Assembly: GCF_030412915.1 (NCBI RefSeq)
Contig: NZ_JAUHJR010000007.1
Location: 62,001 to 126,000, forward strand
Direction of reading: 5' to 3'
Source of the DNA: Nocardioides abyssi
GTDB taxonomy: Bacteria; Actinomycetota; Actinomycetes; Propionibacteriales; Nocardioidaceae
Length of the DNA: 64,000 nucleotides
How positions within the stretch are numbered: position 1 is the first letter of the stretch; each line of letters opens with the position of its first letter. The notes beneath the pieces were generated by a model. That model did no database searches, was not told the origin of the DNA, and worked only from the letters and a program-made list of their open reading frames with translations. The position numbers and the translations under genes are program-made. Positions 25,980 to 34,412 of the stretch are shown here, piece after piece.

Positions 25980-26501
25980 GTGCGCCAGCCGCGGCCGCTC
26001 GGCGGGCCCGACATCGGCCGCCACCTCCTGCGCGAGGAGGGCGAGGTGATCGTCGACGAGGTGCGCCACCACTGGGCGGCGTACACCGTGCCGATGCTCG
26101 AGGGGCTGCTCGCCGTGGCCGTGCTGGCCTGGGTGCCGGTCATCCACATCGACCTCGCCGGCTTCGCGCTCCTCGTCGCGATCGGCCTGGCGCTGCACGC
26201 CGGGTGGGGCGCGCTGCGCGAGCACCGCGACCGGTTCGTCATCACCAACATGCGCGTCTTCCGTCTGCACGGCGTGCTCACCACCAAGATGGCCACGATG
26301 CCGCTGCACCGCATCCTCGACATCACCGTCGTGCGACCGCTGCACGGGCGGATCTTCGGCTTCGGGCACTTCTGCTTCGAGTCCGCGGCCCAGGAGCAGG
26401 GCCTGCGCGACATCCGGTACGTCGGCCGGCCGGTGCAGCGCGACCTGGCCATCCAGCGGGTGGTGCAGCGCTCCGGCCTGCGTGGCCCGCGCGTGGGCTG
26501 A
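25980..26501 (+). CDS. Bacterial PH-domain membrane protein (YdbS-like)
   Basis: 173 aa: a short N-terminal soluble part, two membrane helices (about 38-58 and 61-80), then a bacterial PH domain (DRFVITNMRVFRLHGVLTTKMATMPLHRILDITV ends a typical signature, here given in part; VITNMRVFR and MPLHRILD). Function of these domains is unclear; they often sit in envelope proteins. GTG start 6 nt after the mini-protein stop. Confidence 0.8.
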   Translation: MRQPRPLGGPDIGRHLLREEGEVIVDEVRHHWAAYTVPMLEGLLAVAVLAWVPVIHIDLAGFALLVAIGLALHAGWGALREHRDRFVITNMRVFRLHGVLTTKMATMPLHRILDITVVRPLHGRIFGFGHFCFESAAQEQGLRDIRYVGRPVQRDLAIQRVVQRSGLRGPRVG

Positions 26502-26526
26502 CCGGCCCTCTGCTGGGATGGGTCCC

Positions 26527-27744
26527 GTGGACCTGACCACCGCCCTCCGCCGCCTGCCCGACAACCCGCGCGTCGTCGTCGCCGGCAACCACGCCACCCC
26601 GTGGCACACCCTGCGGCTGCTCGACGCCACGCTGGCGTCGTACCGGCTGTGGGCGCTCAACGGCCAGCCCGGCCTGCCCGACCGCGACGGCGTCACCCTG
26701 GAGACGTCGTTCGTGGGCCCGGGGCAGCGGCGCAGCCCCCGGCTCTCCTACGTGCCCTCGCGGCTCTCGCTGGTGCCGACCCTCTTCGCCGGGGTGATGC
26801 CCGTCGACGCGGTCGTGCTGCACACGACCCCGCCGCGCGGCGGCAAGGTCTCGTTGGGCACGGAGGTCAACGTGCTGCCCGCGGCCCTCGAGTCCGCGCG
26901 CGCGAATGGCGGGATCGTGGTCGCCCAGGTCAATCGGCACCTGCCGTGGACCTCCGGCGACGCAGAGATCGACGTCTCCACCGTCGACGTGCTGGTCGAG
27001 GCCGACGAGCCGCTCGTGCACGCCCCGGTGCTGCCGATCGACGAGGACTCCGCGCGCATCGGGGCGCTGGTCGCCGACCGGGTGGGCGACGGCGCGACCC
27101 TGCAGGCCGGCATCGGCGCGGTGCCCGACGCCACCATGCGCGGCCTGGTCGCCCGGCGCGGGCTGCGGATCTGGACCGAGATGTTCTCCGACTCCGTGCT
27201 CGCCCTCGAGCGGGCCGGCGCGCTGGACACGACGGTCCCGGTCACCGCGTCGTTCCTCTTCGGGTCCGAGGAGCTCATCGAGTGGGTCGACGGCAACGAT
27301 CGGGTCGTCATGGCCCGCACCGAGACGACCAACGACCCCGGCGTGATCGCCCGCAACCGGGCGATGACCAGCGTCAACACCGCGCTCCAGGTCGACCTGT
27401 TCGGCCAGGCCAACGCCTCGCGCATCCGGGCGCGGATCCACTCCGGCTTCGGCGGCCAGACCGACTTCATCGTCGGCGCGCTGCACAGCCCGGGCGGGCA
27501 GGCGGTCATCGCGCTCCGGTCGTGGCACCCCCGCGCCGACGTGTCCACGATCGTCCCGCTGGTCGACGAGCCGGTCACGTCGTTCCAGATGAGCGCGGTG
27601 GTCACCGAGCAGGGCGTCGCCGAGGTGCTGGGCCACGACCAGCGCGAGCAGGCGCGGCGCCTGATCGAGCACGCGGCGCACCCGAGCGTGCGCGACGAGC
27701 TGCGCGAGGAGGCGGTCGAGCTCGGTCTGGCGGCTCCTCTCTAG
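26527..27744 (+). CDS. Acetyl-CoA hydrolase / CoA-transferase family protein
   Basis: 405 aa, related to acetyl-CoA hydrolase and 4-hydroxybutyrate CoA-transferase; moves CoA between acyl groups or hydrolyses acyl-CoA. Signature parts: HTTPPRGGKVSLG, the oxyanion glycine loop QAGIGAVPDA, TEMFSDSVLAL, GFGGQTDFIVGALHSPGG and VTEQGVAEVLG. TGGGAT (26514-26519) is 7 nt before the GTG at 26527, making this GTG the likely leaderless start; an ATG at 26518 is an alternative. Near thiolase, so a role in acyl-CoA balance is plausible. Confidence 0.83.
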   Translation: MDLTTALRRLPDNPRVVVAGNHATPWHTLRLLDATLASYRLWALNGQPGLPDRDGVTLETSFVGPGQRRSPRLSYVPSRLSLVPTLFAGVMPVDAVVLHTTPPRGGKVSLGTEVNVLPAALESARANGGIVVAQVNRHLPWTSGDAEIDVSTVDVLVEADEPLVHAPVLPIDEDSARIGALVADRVGDGATLQAGIGAVPDATMRGLVARRGLRIWTEMFSDSVLALERAGALDTTVPVTASFLFGSEELIEWVDGNDRVVMARTETTNDPGVIARNRAMTSVNTALQVDLFGQANASRIRARIHSGFGGQTDFIVGALHSPGGQAVIALRSWHPRADVSTIVPLVDEPVTSFQMSAVVTEQGVAEVLGHDQREQARRLIEHAAHPSVRDELREEAVELGLAAPL

Positions 27745-27747
27745 GAT
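27742..27747 (+). promoter_or_regulatory. -10 box of the CnoX-like gene (leaderless)
   Basis: TAGGAT, 7 nt before the ATG at 27755. Its first three bases are the stop codon of the CoA-transferase gene. Confidence 0.5.
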
Positions 27748-27754
27748 TGGCCGC

Positions 27755-28756
27755 ATGACGCAGCAGCCGTTCTCGCGCCCCGGTGCCATCGACCTCTCGG
27801 CGCTGAAGCGACCCGCGCCGTCCGCCCCCTCGGGCCCGCCCCCGGCCCGCCCCGGCGCCCCCGCAGCTGGTGCGCCGGCCGGCGCTCCCGGTGGCGCTCC
27901 GGGCGGTGCGCCGAGTGCCGCCGCCGGCGGGTCGTCGTACGCCGTGGAGGTGACCGAGCAGAACTTCCAGAGCGTGGTCGAGGCCTCGATGACCGCGCCG
28001 GTCCTGCTCGCGTTCTACTCCCGCACCCGGATGCCCGAGAGCGGCCAGCTGGCCGACGACCTGGCGACGGTCTCGGGTGAGTTCGAGGGCCGGTTCCTCG
28101 CCGGTCTCGTCGACATCGACGCCGCGCCGCAGATCGCCCAGGCGATGCAGATCCCCTCGATCCCGCTCGTGGTGGCCGTCCTCGACGGCCGCCCCGCGCC
28201 GCTGCTGCAGGACGTCGTGCCGATCGACGAGCTGCGCGCCGCGCTCACCCAGGTCGTGCAGCAGCTGACCGCCCAGGGCATGACCGGCCGGCACCAGCCG
28301 CTGAACGCCGCCGCCCCCGCCGACGGCGAGGACGAGCCGCAGGTCGACCCGCGCTACGCGGCCGCGCAGGACGCGCTCGGCGAGGGCGACATCGACCGCG
28401 CCGTCGCGGAGTACCAGAAGCTCGTCGACGCCAACCCCGCCGACGCCGAGGCCGCCGCCGGGCTCGCGATGGCCAAGGTGCTCCTGCGCACCCAGGGCGT
28501 GGACCTCAACGAGGCCCGCGCCGCCGGTGCCGCCAACCCCGACGACGTCGACGCGCAGACGATGGTCGCCGACCTCGACATGCTCGGCGGCCACGTCGAG
28601 GACGCGTTCGCGCGGCTCGTCGAGCTCGTGCGTCGTACCTCCGGCGACGAGCGGAACGCCGCCCGCGAGCACCTGCTCGGCCTCTTCGCCGCCGTCGGCA
28701 ACGACGACCCCCGCGTCATCCGCGGCCGTCAGGCGCTCGCCTCCGCGCTGTTCTGA
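27755..28756 (+). CDS. Thioredoxin-fold plus TPR protein (CnoX/YbbN-like co-chaperone)
   Basis: 333 aa. Residues 1-60 are a Pro/Ala/Gly-rich, probably disordered arm. Residues about 62-175 form a thioredoxin fold, but the active site reads SRTRMPES instead of WCGPC, so there is no redox Cys pair. Residues about 190-333 are TPR-like helices (ALGEGDIDRAVAEYQKLVDA). E. coli CnoX holds unfolded clients and passes them to GroEL; a similar chaperone role is inferred. The mycobacterial gene before glgB is of the same type. Confidence 0.85.
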   Translation: MTQQPFSRPGAIDLSALKRPAPSAPSGPPPARPGAPAAGAPAGAPGGAPGGAPSAAAGGSSYAVEVTEQNFQSVVEASMTAPVLLAFYSRTRMPESGQLADDLATVSGEFEGRFLAGLVDIDAAPQIAQAMQIPSIPLVVAVLDGRPAPLLQDVVPIDELRAALTQVVQQLTAQGMTGRHQPLNAAAPADGEDEPQVDPRYAAAQDALGEGDIDRAVAEYQKLVDANPADAEAAAGLAMAKVLLRTQGVDLNEARAAGAANPDDVDAQTMVADLDMLGGHVEDAFARLVELVRRTSGDERNAAREHLLGLFAAVGNDDPRVIRGRQALASALF

Positions 28757-28843
28757 GCCGTCGCGGGCCCGGTGGCCTGCGGCGGGTGCTCGGTCTCGTC
28801 TCCTCGGGGCGCCGGGAACGGGGGGTGAGGCCGGTGGCGCGAC

Positions 28844-28861
28844 ACAACCGTGCAATTGCGC
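28844..28861 (+). repeat. Left terminal inverted repeat of the IS30 element
   Basis: ACAACCGTGCAATTGCGC; one mismatch (T/C) with the right end. The inner GCAATTGC is palindromic. Confidence 0.8.
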
Positions 28862-28915
28862 GGTTGCAGCGCCCGTCGAGGACGCAGAGTCCAGTGGTCG
28901 TAGCAACGCCGATGG

Positions 28916-30178
28916 ATGGTGGTGTTGCGGGTGGCGAAGCGTTACGTGCCTGATGAGGAGCGTGAGGAGTTCTTCGAGCTGGTGTGCTCGGGGATGTCGG
29001 TCACGGCCGCGGCGGCAGCTGCGGGCGTGTCGCGGAACGCTGGCATCTCGTGGTGGCGATCCTCGGGGCTTGTGAGTCCTGTGATCCAGTTCGGCAGATC
29101 TGGTGGCTTGCCGGGTTCGGCTGCTCCCGCTGTGCCTGGCGCGCGAGGGCCAGACGATCTGGACCGGCGACGACGACCGTTGAGCAGCTGGGACCGGTCG
29201 GTGATCGCGGTCGGTCTGCGGTGCAAGGCCTCCTACGCCCAGATCGCGGCGTTGGTCGGCCGGGACAAGTCGGTGGTCTGGCGTGAGGTGGTTCGCAACC
29301 GCGGACCCGACGGCTCGTACTCGCCGTCGATCGCGCACCGCGCTGCGCACGAGCGTCGCCGGCGACCCAAGACGTTCAAGCTGCACGCCAACCCGGGCCT
29401 GTGCCGCCGCATCGAGGGCTGGATGGACGAGGGCTGGTCGCCCGGGCTCATCGCGGCGCTGTTGCGACGCGAGCACCCCGGGACGAGTGCGGCGGCGAGG
29501 ATGTCCCGCGTGTCGCACGAGACGATCTACCAGGCGCTCTACGTCCAGACCCGCGGGAGCCTGCGCCAGGACCTGGCTCGCAAGTTGTCGACAGCACGTC
29601 GATCCCGCAAGCCTCGCAGCGACCTCGAACGCCGTGCGAACAGCCCGTACCGCGAGGCGTTCAAGATCAGTCAACGCCCTGCCGAGGTCACCGACCGTGC
29701 CGTGCCTGGCCACTGGGAAGGCGACCTGATCCTCGGCTCCGCGAACGGCTCCGCGGTCGGCACCCTGGTCGAGCGGTCCACCCGGTTCGTGATCCTGCTG
29801 CACCTGCCCGGCCGTCACGACGCGGCGTCAGTGGCCGAGGCGATGATCCGGGAGATGGGCAAGCTCCCCGCCCACCTGCACCGTTCGCTGACCTGGGACC
29901 GCGGGGTCGAGATGGCCGGCTACCGCAACATCCAGCTCGCCCTGGACATGCCGGTCTACTTCTGCGACCCCCACTCGCCCTGGCAGCGCGGGTCCAACGA
30001 GAACACCAACCGCCTCCTGCGGTTCTGGCTGGAGAAGGGCACCGATCTGTCCCAGCACACCGCCGGGGACCTCGCCCGCATCGCCGCCACCCTCAACAAG
30101 CGACCGCGACCTACCCTCGACTACAAGACCCCAGCCCAAGCGCTGGCAGAACTGCTGTCAAACCCGACAGCAGCATGA
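28916..30178 (+). CDS. IS30-family transposase
   Basis: 420 aa DDE transposase. N-terminal helix-turn-helix (about 10-45), a second HTH typical of IS30 (LSSWDRSVIAVGLRCKAS, YAQIAALVGRDKSVVWREV), then the catalytic core: Asp in GHWEGDLILG, Asp in LTWDRGVEM and Glu in SPWQRGSNENTNRLLR. All three acidic residues and full length are present, so it is probably active. ATG at 28916, with another out-of-frame ATG 4 nt before. Confidence 0.95.
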   Translation: MVVLRVAKRYVPDEEREEFFELVCSGMSVTAAAAAAGVSRNAGISWWRSSGLVSPVIQFGRSGGLPGSAAPAVPGARGPDDLDRRRRPLSSWDRSVIAVGLRCKASYAQIAALVGRDKSVVWREVVRNRGPDGSYSPSIAHRAAHERRRRPKTFKLHANPGLCRRIEGWMDEGWSPGLIAALLRREHPGTSAAARMSRVSHETIYQALYVQTRGSLRQDLARKLSTARRSRKPRSDLERRANSPYREAFKISQRPAEVTDRAVPGHWEGDLILGSANGSAVGTLVERSTRFVILLHLPGRHDAASVAEAMIREMGKLPAHLHRSLTWDRGVEMAGYRNIQLALDMPVYFCDPHSPWQRGSNENTNRLLRFWLEKGTDLSQHTAGDLARIAATLNKRPRPTLDYKTPAQALAELLSNPTAA

Positions 30179-30226
30179 TCGTTGCTTCCACCGCTGGACC
30201 CAGCCGGACGAGACCGCGACATTCCG

Positions 30227-30244
30227 GCGCAATTGCGCGGTTGT
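30227..30244 (-). repeat. Right terminal inverted repeat of the IS30 element
   Basis: Read inward on the minus strand: ACAACCGCGCAATTGCGC. It lies 48 nt after the transposase stop. Confidence 0.8.
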
Positions 30245-30295
30245 TGCGCCCGGGACGGCTCGAGCCAGGCCGGCCAGCGCGCTCCGGGCGCGACG

Positions 30296-31183
30296 TCAGT
30301 CGCTGAGCGCGGCGAGGACGGCGGCGACGGCCGGGGAGTCGGTCATGCTGCGGCGGTGCAGGGCGACGACGGCCCGCGTGGGCACCGGGTCGGTGACCGG
30401 GACGGCGATGAGGTCGGGGCCGAGCGGCTGCCGGCCGAGCCGGGGCACGAGCGCGATGCCGAGCCGGGCGCGGGCGAGCGCGAGGTGGGAGTCGAACTCC
30501 ATCGACTGGTGCGCGATGCGCGGCAGCCGGCCGGTGCCGTCGTACATCCGGTGCAGCCACTGGCGGCAGATCGTGCCCTCCGGCGTCGCGACCCAGTCCT
30601 CGTCGAGCAGGTCGTGCGGGGTGACGACGTCGCGGCCGGCGAGCGGGTGCTCGCGGTGCACGACCACGTCGGCGACGTCCTGCGCGACCGCGGTGCAGGC
30701 GAGGTGGTCCGGCACGGCCAGGGGCACGTCGCCCCAGCGGTGCACGACGCCGATGTCGGCCTGGCCGGAGGCCACGAGGTCGATGGAGTCCCACGGCTCG
30801 CACTCGTGCAGCGTGACGACCAGGTCGGGGTGGGCGTCGATGAGCAGCCGCAGGCGCGGGGCGACCAGGCCGCGGACGGCGGTGGAGAACGCCGTCATCC
30901 GCAGCCGTCCCGCGACCGCGCCGGCCTCGCGGTGCAGCTCGGCCTCGAGCTGCTCGAGCCCGGCGAGCAGGCGCCCGCCGCCGTCGACGAGGTGGCGGCC
31001 GTGGCGGGAGAGCACGACCCCGCGGCCCACCCGCTCGAGCAGCGGCACGCCGGTCTGCCGCTCGAGCCGCTTGACCTGCTGGGAGACGGCGCTCGGGGTG
31101 AAGCCGAGCGCCTCGGCCGCGGCGACCACCGAGCCGTGGGCGGCGACCGCACGCAGCGAGGTCAGGGCTGTGAGGTCGATCAT
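30296..31183 (-). CDS. LysR-family transcriptional regulator
   Basis: 295 aa. N-terminal winged HTH (LRAVAAHGSVVAAAEALGFTP, SAVSQQVKRLERQTGVPLLER; each given in part) and a C-terminal periplasmic-binding-like effector domain (about 90-295). Divergent from an EamA exporter with 72 nt between starts, the usual LysR-target layout. The inverted repeat CATGAAGC (31181-31188) / GCTTCATG (31225-31232) overlaps its own start and may be a binding site. Confidence 0.92.
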   Translation of the reverse strand: MIDLTALTSLRAVAAHGSVVAAAEALGFTPSAVSQQVKRLERQTGVPLLERVGRGVVLSRHGRHLVDGGGRLLAGLEQLEAELHREAGAVAGRLRMTAFSTAVRGLVAPRLRLLIDAHPDLVVTLHECEPWDSIDLVASGQADIGVVHRWGDVPLAVPDHLACTAVAQDVADVVVHREHPLAGRDVVTPHDLLDEDWVATPEGTICRQWLHRMYDGTGRLPRIAHQSMEFDSHLALARARLGIALVPRLGRQPLGPDLIAVPVTDPVPTRAVVALHRRSMTDSPAVAAVLAALSD

Positions 31184-31255
31184 GAAGCGACCGTACATGG
31201 AAACCGGCACGAACCGACGCTGGTGCTTCATGGTCTGCGGCTGCAGGCTGGGCAC

Positions 31256-32200
31256 GTGACCCGCCGCGACTCCCTCCTCGCCGCCCTGGTGGCCACCATC
31301 TGGGGCTTCAACTTTGTCGTCATCGACTGGGGCATGGGCGAGGTGCCGCCGCTGCTGTTCTGCGCGGTCCGGTTCCTGCTCGTGCTGGTGCCGGCGATCT
31401 TCGTCGTACGCCGTCCGGCGGTGCCGTGGCGCACGCTCGCCGCGGTGGGCGTGACCATGTCGCTGGGTCAGTTCGGGTTCCTCTACGTCGCGATGGCCGC
31501 CGGCCTCCCGCCGGGGCTCGCCGCGCTCGTGCTGCAGGCGCAGGTGGTGTTCACCGTCGTCATCGCTGCCGGGGTGCTGCGGGAGCGGCCGACGACGGCG
31601 CAGGTGGCGGGGGTGCTCGTCGGGTCCCTCGGCCTCGTGGTCGTCGCGGTGGGGCGCGGCGGCCACGTGCCGCTCACCGCCCTCGCGCTCTGCCTGCTCG
31701 GCGCGCTGTCCTGGGGCATCGGCAACGTCGTCTCCCGTGCCTCGGGTGCGCCGGGCGGGCTCGCGCTGACCGTCTGGTCGGCGGTCGTGGTGCCCGTCCC
31801 GCTGCTGGCGCTGTCGCTGCTGGTGGACGGTCCGGCCGCGGTCGCCGACGGGCTGGCGGCGTTCGGCTGGCAGGCGGCGCTGTCCACCCTCTACACCGCC
31901 GGGCTGGCCTCGCTGGTCGGCTACGGCCTGTTCAACGGGCTGCTCGCCCGCAACCCCTCGGCGGCCGTCGTGCCGTGGGTGCTGCTCGCGCCGGTGGTCG
32001 CGACAGCGTCGGCCTGGCTGCTGCTCGACCAGGCGCCGAGCGTCGGCGAGGCGTCCGGGGGACTGCTGCTCGTCGGCGGCGTGCTGGTCGCGCTGCGGCG
32101 CCCGCGCACGGTCCCCGGGCTGCCGGTCCCGGCCCTCCCGAACCCGCCTCGTGATGTCCACCGTGCGCCGGAGCGCACGCTCAGCAGCACGAGGCCGTAA
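31256..32200 (+). CDS. EamA/DMT family transporter (LysR-linked)
   Basis: 314 aa, ten hydrophobic segments in two EamA halves. Start region SLLAALVATIWGFNFVVIDWGM is typical of amino-acid or metabolite exporters of the RhaT/YdcZ-like branch. The GTG is chosen because longer frames run antisense over lysR; CAGGCT stands 6 nt before it. Likely under the divergent LysR regulator. Hydrophilic C-terminal tail of about 30 residues. Confidence 0.87.
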   Translation: MTRRDSLLAALVATIWGFNFVVIDWGMGEVPPLLFCAVRFLLVLVPAIFVVRRPAVPWRTLAAVGVTMSLGQFGFLYVAMAAGLPPGLAALVLQAQVVFTVVIAAGVLRERPTTAQVAGVLVGSLGLVVVAVGRGGHVPLTALALCLLGALSWGIGNVVSRASGAPGGLALTVWSAVVVPVPLLALSLLVDGPAAVADGLAAFGWQAALSTLYTAGLASLVGYGLFNGLLARNPSAAVVPWVLLAPVVATASAWLLLDQAPSVGEASGGLLLVGGVLVALRRPRTVPGLPVPALPNPPRDVHRAPERTLSSTRP

Positions 32201-32209
32201 GGGGAGCCG

Positions 32210-32968
32210 TCAGCCGCGGCCGGACTCGGTGTACGCCGGCGCGCCGGTGAGATTGGCGACCGCGGCGCGCAGCCGGCGGGCGGTGAAGTCCGCGCAGAGC
32301 CGGTCGGCCTCGTCGAGGGTGTGGAACTCCGCGGAGCGGATCTCGCGGGCCTGCTTGACGATCCGGTCGGTGACCGAGGCGTCGTGGACCCCGCCGTCGA
32401 AGACCAGGCACAGCGCGTCGTCCCAGCCCGACCACGGCGGCAGCCAGTCGGTGAGCAGCAGGCGGCCGGGCTCGATGCTGAGGCCGAGCTCCTCCTCGAC
32501 CTCGCGGCCGACGGCGACGCGGGGTGACTCGTTGACCTCGACGACGCCGCCGGGCAGGTCCCAGTCCTGCTTGTAGGTGAGCTGGCACAGCAGCACCCGG
32601 TCGTCAGGGTCGCGCAGCAGCATCTGGCCGATGGCGCGCTTGCGGGGAAGGAAGGAGTTCAGCAGCGCCCGGAAGCCCTCGGGCTCGGAGGTGGGCACGT
32701 CGGAGGCGAGGCGCGCGTAGACGATGCGGTCGACGGGGGCGCCGCCGACGGTCACGCCGCGCATGATCCCCTCGCGGCGCATGCCCGACCAGGTGGCGGT
32801 CCGCTGGCCGGTCTCGTCGGCGGGGTCGACCAGCGCCTCGACCCGGGCGTGGGTGGTGAGGGCCTCGGCGACCTCGCGGCGCACGACGTCGACGGGCTCG
32901 CCGGGGGACCAGGAGATCCGCGCGACGCCCTCGGCGACGGTCGTCACGCTCGGCGGCTGGTCAGTCAC
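32210..32968 (-). CDS. GNAT-fragment fused to Nudix hydrolase
   Basis: 252 aa. Residues about 115-250 are a Nudix hydrolase with a complete box GGVVEVNESPRVAVGREV plus EEELG, which binds Mg2+ and cleaves nucleoside diphosphate-linked substrates. Residues 1-95 resemble the second half of a RimJ-like GNAT acetyltransferase (VDPADETGQRTATWSGMRRE, GIMRG, IVYARLASD) lacking most of the acetyl-CoA site. So this is a fusion with a probably non-catalytic GNAT part. Convergent with the EamA gene (9 nt between stops). Confidence 0.82.
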   Translation of the reverse strand: MTDQPPSVTTVAEGVARISWSPGEPVDVVRREVAEALTTHARVEALVDPADETGQRTATWSGMRREGIMRGVTVGGAPVDRIVYARLASDVPTSEPEGFRALLNSFLPRKRAIGQMLLRDPDDRVLLCQLTYKQDWDLPGGVVEVNESPRVAVGREVEEELGLSIEPGRLLLTDWLPPWSGWDDALCLVFDGGVHDASVTDRIVKQAREIRSAEFHTLDEADRLCADFTARRLRAAVANLTGAPAYTESGRG

Positions 32969-33032
32969 GGGATCACCCTAGGGGGGCGCCGGTGACCGAC
33001 CGCCGCGAGCCCGGCGAGCCCGCGGGCGCGCC

Positions 33033-34355
33033 TCAGCCGAAGTCGGCCTTGCGGATCAGGGCGTGGATGCCGGTGGTGCGGTCGACGACCTGGGAGACCT
33101 CGAAGTCGGTCGCGGCCGACAGGTAGGCGTAGGCCACCGGCCCGGCCATCCCCTTCTCCTCGACGAGGAAGGCCAGGGCCTGCTGCACCGCCTCCTTCAT
33201 CGCGATGTCCAGGCTGGTGGCGTTGGTGCCGCCCTCCGGGCCGTCGGGGTCGGAGAGCCCGATCGGCACCCAGAAGTCCGGCGTCTCGGCGAAGGGGTGG
33301 TCGAAGGCCTGCCGCGGCGCCTTGCGGCTGCCGCGCTTGACGACGGTCAGGCGGAGGGTCGGGCGGAGCGAGCCCTCCATCGCGGTGAGCGCCACCTCGC
33401 CGTCGCCCTGGGCCATGTGCGGGTCGCCGGCGAAGAACATCGCGCCCGGCACCTGCACCGGCAGGTACAGCGTCGACCCGACGCCCAGGTCGTTGATGTC
33501 GAGGTTGCCGCCGGCGTCGGTGGGCGGCACGGAGTCGACCATCGCGTCGGTGTCGCGCGCGACGCCCATCAGGCCGAGGAACGGCGCGAGGTCGAAGCCG
33601 ACCGGCACGTCGCCGGGCAGCCGGGCGCGCAGCCCGCGGGAGGTGGCGCGGACGGAGGTGAAGACGCTGATGTTGCCGCCGGTGTTGACGTACGCCGCGT
33701 GGGCGGGGTCGGCGACGAACTGCTCGGGGTAGGTGCCGGGCAGCGCGCCCTTCCCGTGGCGGTTGGAGATCACGCCGTACGGCACCCGCAGCGGCAGCGC
33801 GAGCACCTCGACCTTGAGCACGTCGCCGGGCTCGGCGCCGCGCACCGCGATCGGGCCGGTGACCACGTGCGGGCCGGGACCGGCGTGCTCGGCGCGGGCC
33901 GCGACGGCGACCGCGTCGCGCAGCACGTGCTTCTCGGGGACCCCGAAGGTCTCGAAGTACTGCCGCGGGTCCTTGCCCTGGTCCTCCAGCAGCCCCTCGT
34001 GGGAGATCGTGTCCATCGTGACCACGGCGCCGGACCGGACCACCGCGACCGGCTCGGCGGTGCGGTTGGGCAGGTGGCCCCACCACACCTCGCCGGGTCG
34101 GGAGCGGACGTAGGCGCCGCGCACCTTGCCCTGGCCGGGCTGGAGGATGGTGACGCTCCGGCTGCTGGGCGCGGAGTACGCCGCAGTGCCGGCCCCACCG
34201 GCGAGCGCGGCACCCGCGCCGAGCGCCCCCGCGGTCGAGGCGCGGATGAGTGCCCGGCGGGCCAGCGCGGAGGCCAGCCCGGCCGGGGAGGGGCTCGGTG
34301 CGGAGGAGCCCGGTGCGGAGGAGGGAGCGGCGAACGGCGCCGGTGAGGTGTCCAT
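33033..34355 (-). CDS. Secreted acetamidase/formamidase family protein
   Basis: 440 aa, FmdA/AmdA family, hydrolysing short amides to acid plus ammonia. The first 60 residues contain a twin-arginine-like signal (ALARRALIRAS then a long Ala/Gly hydrophobic core), so export by Tat is likely; most family members are cytosolic. Catalytic-domain parts: VVTMDTISHEG, GPGPHVVTGPIAVRGAEPGD, NTGGNISVF, MFFAGDPHMAQGDGEV. ATG 34355 is preferred to a GTG at 34364 because GGTGGGG lies about 8 nt before it. Confidence 0.85.
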   Translation of the reverse strand: MDTSPAPFAAPSSAPGSSAPSPSPAGLASALARRALIRASTAGALGAGAALAGGAGTAAYSAPSSRSVTILQPGQGKVRGAYVRSRPGEVWWGHLPNRTAEPVAVVRSGAVVTMDTISHEGLLEDQGKDPRQYFETFGVPEKHVLRDAVAVAARAEHAGPGPHVVTGPIAVRGAEPGDVLKVEVLALPLRVPYGVISNRHGKGALPGTYPEQFVADPAHAAYVNTGGNISVFTSVRATSRGLRARLPGDVPVGFDLAPFLGLMGVARDTDAMVDSVPPTDAGGNLDINDLGVGSTLYLPVQVPGAMFFAGDPHMAQGDGEVALTAMEGSLRPTLRLTVVKRGSRKAPRQAFDHPFAETPDFWVPIGLSDPDGPEGGTNATSLDIAMKEAVQQALAFLVEEKGMAGPVAYAYLSAATDFEVSQVVDRTTGIHALIRKADFG

Positions 34356-34372
34356 GAGGCGCACCCCACCAG

Positions 34373-34401
34373 CGCCACGTCACCGTCACGCGCGCGTGGC
34401 G
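34373..34401 (-). terminator. Possible terminator after glgB
   Basis: CGCCACG / CGTGGCG, a 7-bp stem with a 15-nt loop, 12 nt past the glgB stop. Weak, no T-tract. Confidence 0.3.
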
Positions 34402-34412
34402 TTGCGGGCCGG

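Larger units (their letters stand above)
28844..30244 (+). mobile_element. IS30-family insertion sequence, apparently intact
   Basis: About 1.4 kb with one transposase gene and 18-bp ends matching at 17 positions: ACAACCGTGCAATTGCGC on the left (28844-28861) and the inverted copy of ACAACCGCGCAATTGCGC on the right (30227-30244). The cores of the ends are themselves palindromic, so they look like direct repeats too. I could not identify a target duplication. It sits between the CnoX gene and the LysR gene and breaks neither. Confidence 0.85.

Noticed and set aside
28838-30250. Target-site duplication of the IS30 element
   Set aside because: Flanking bases (cgcgac / tgcgcc) show no convincing short direct repeat.
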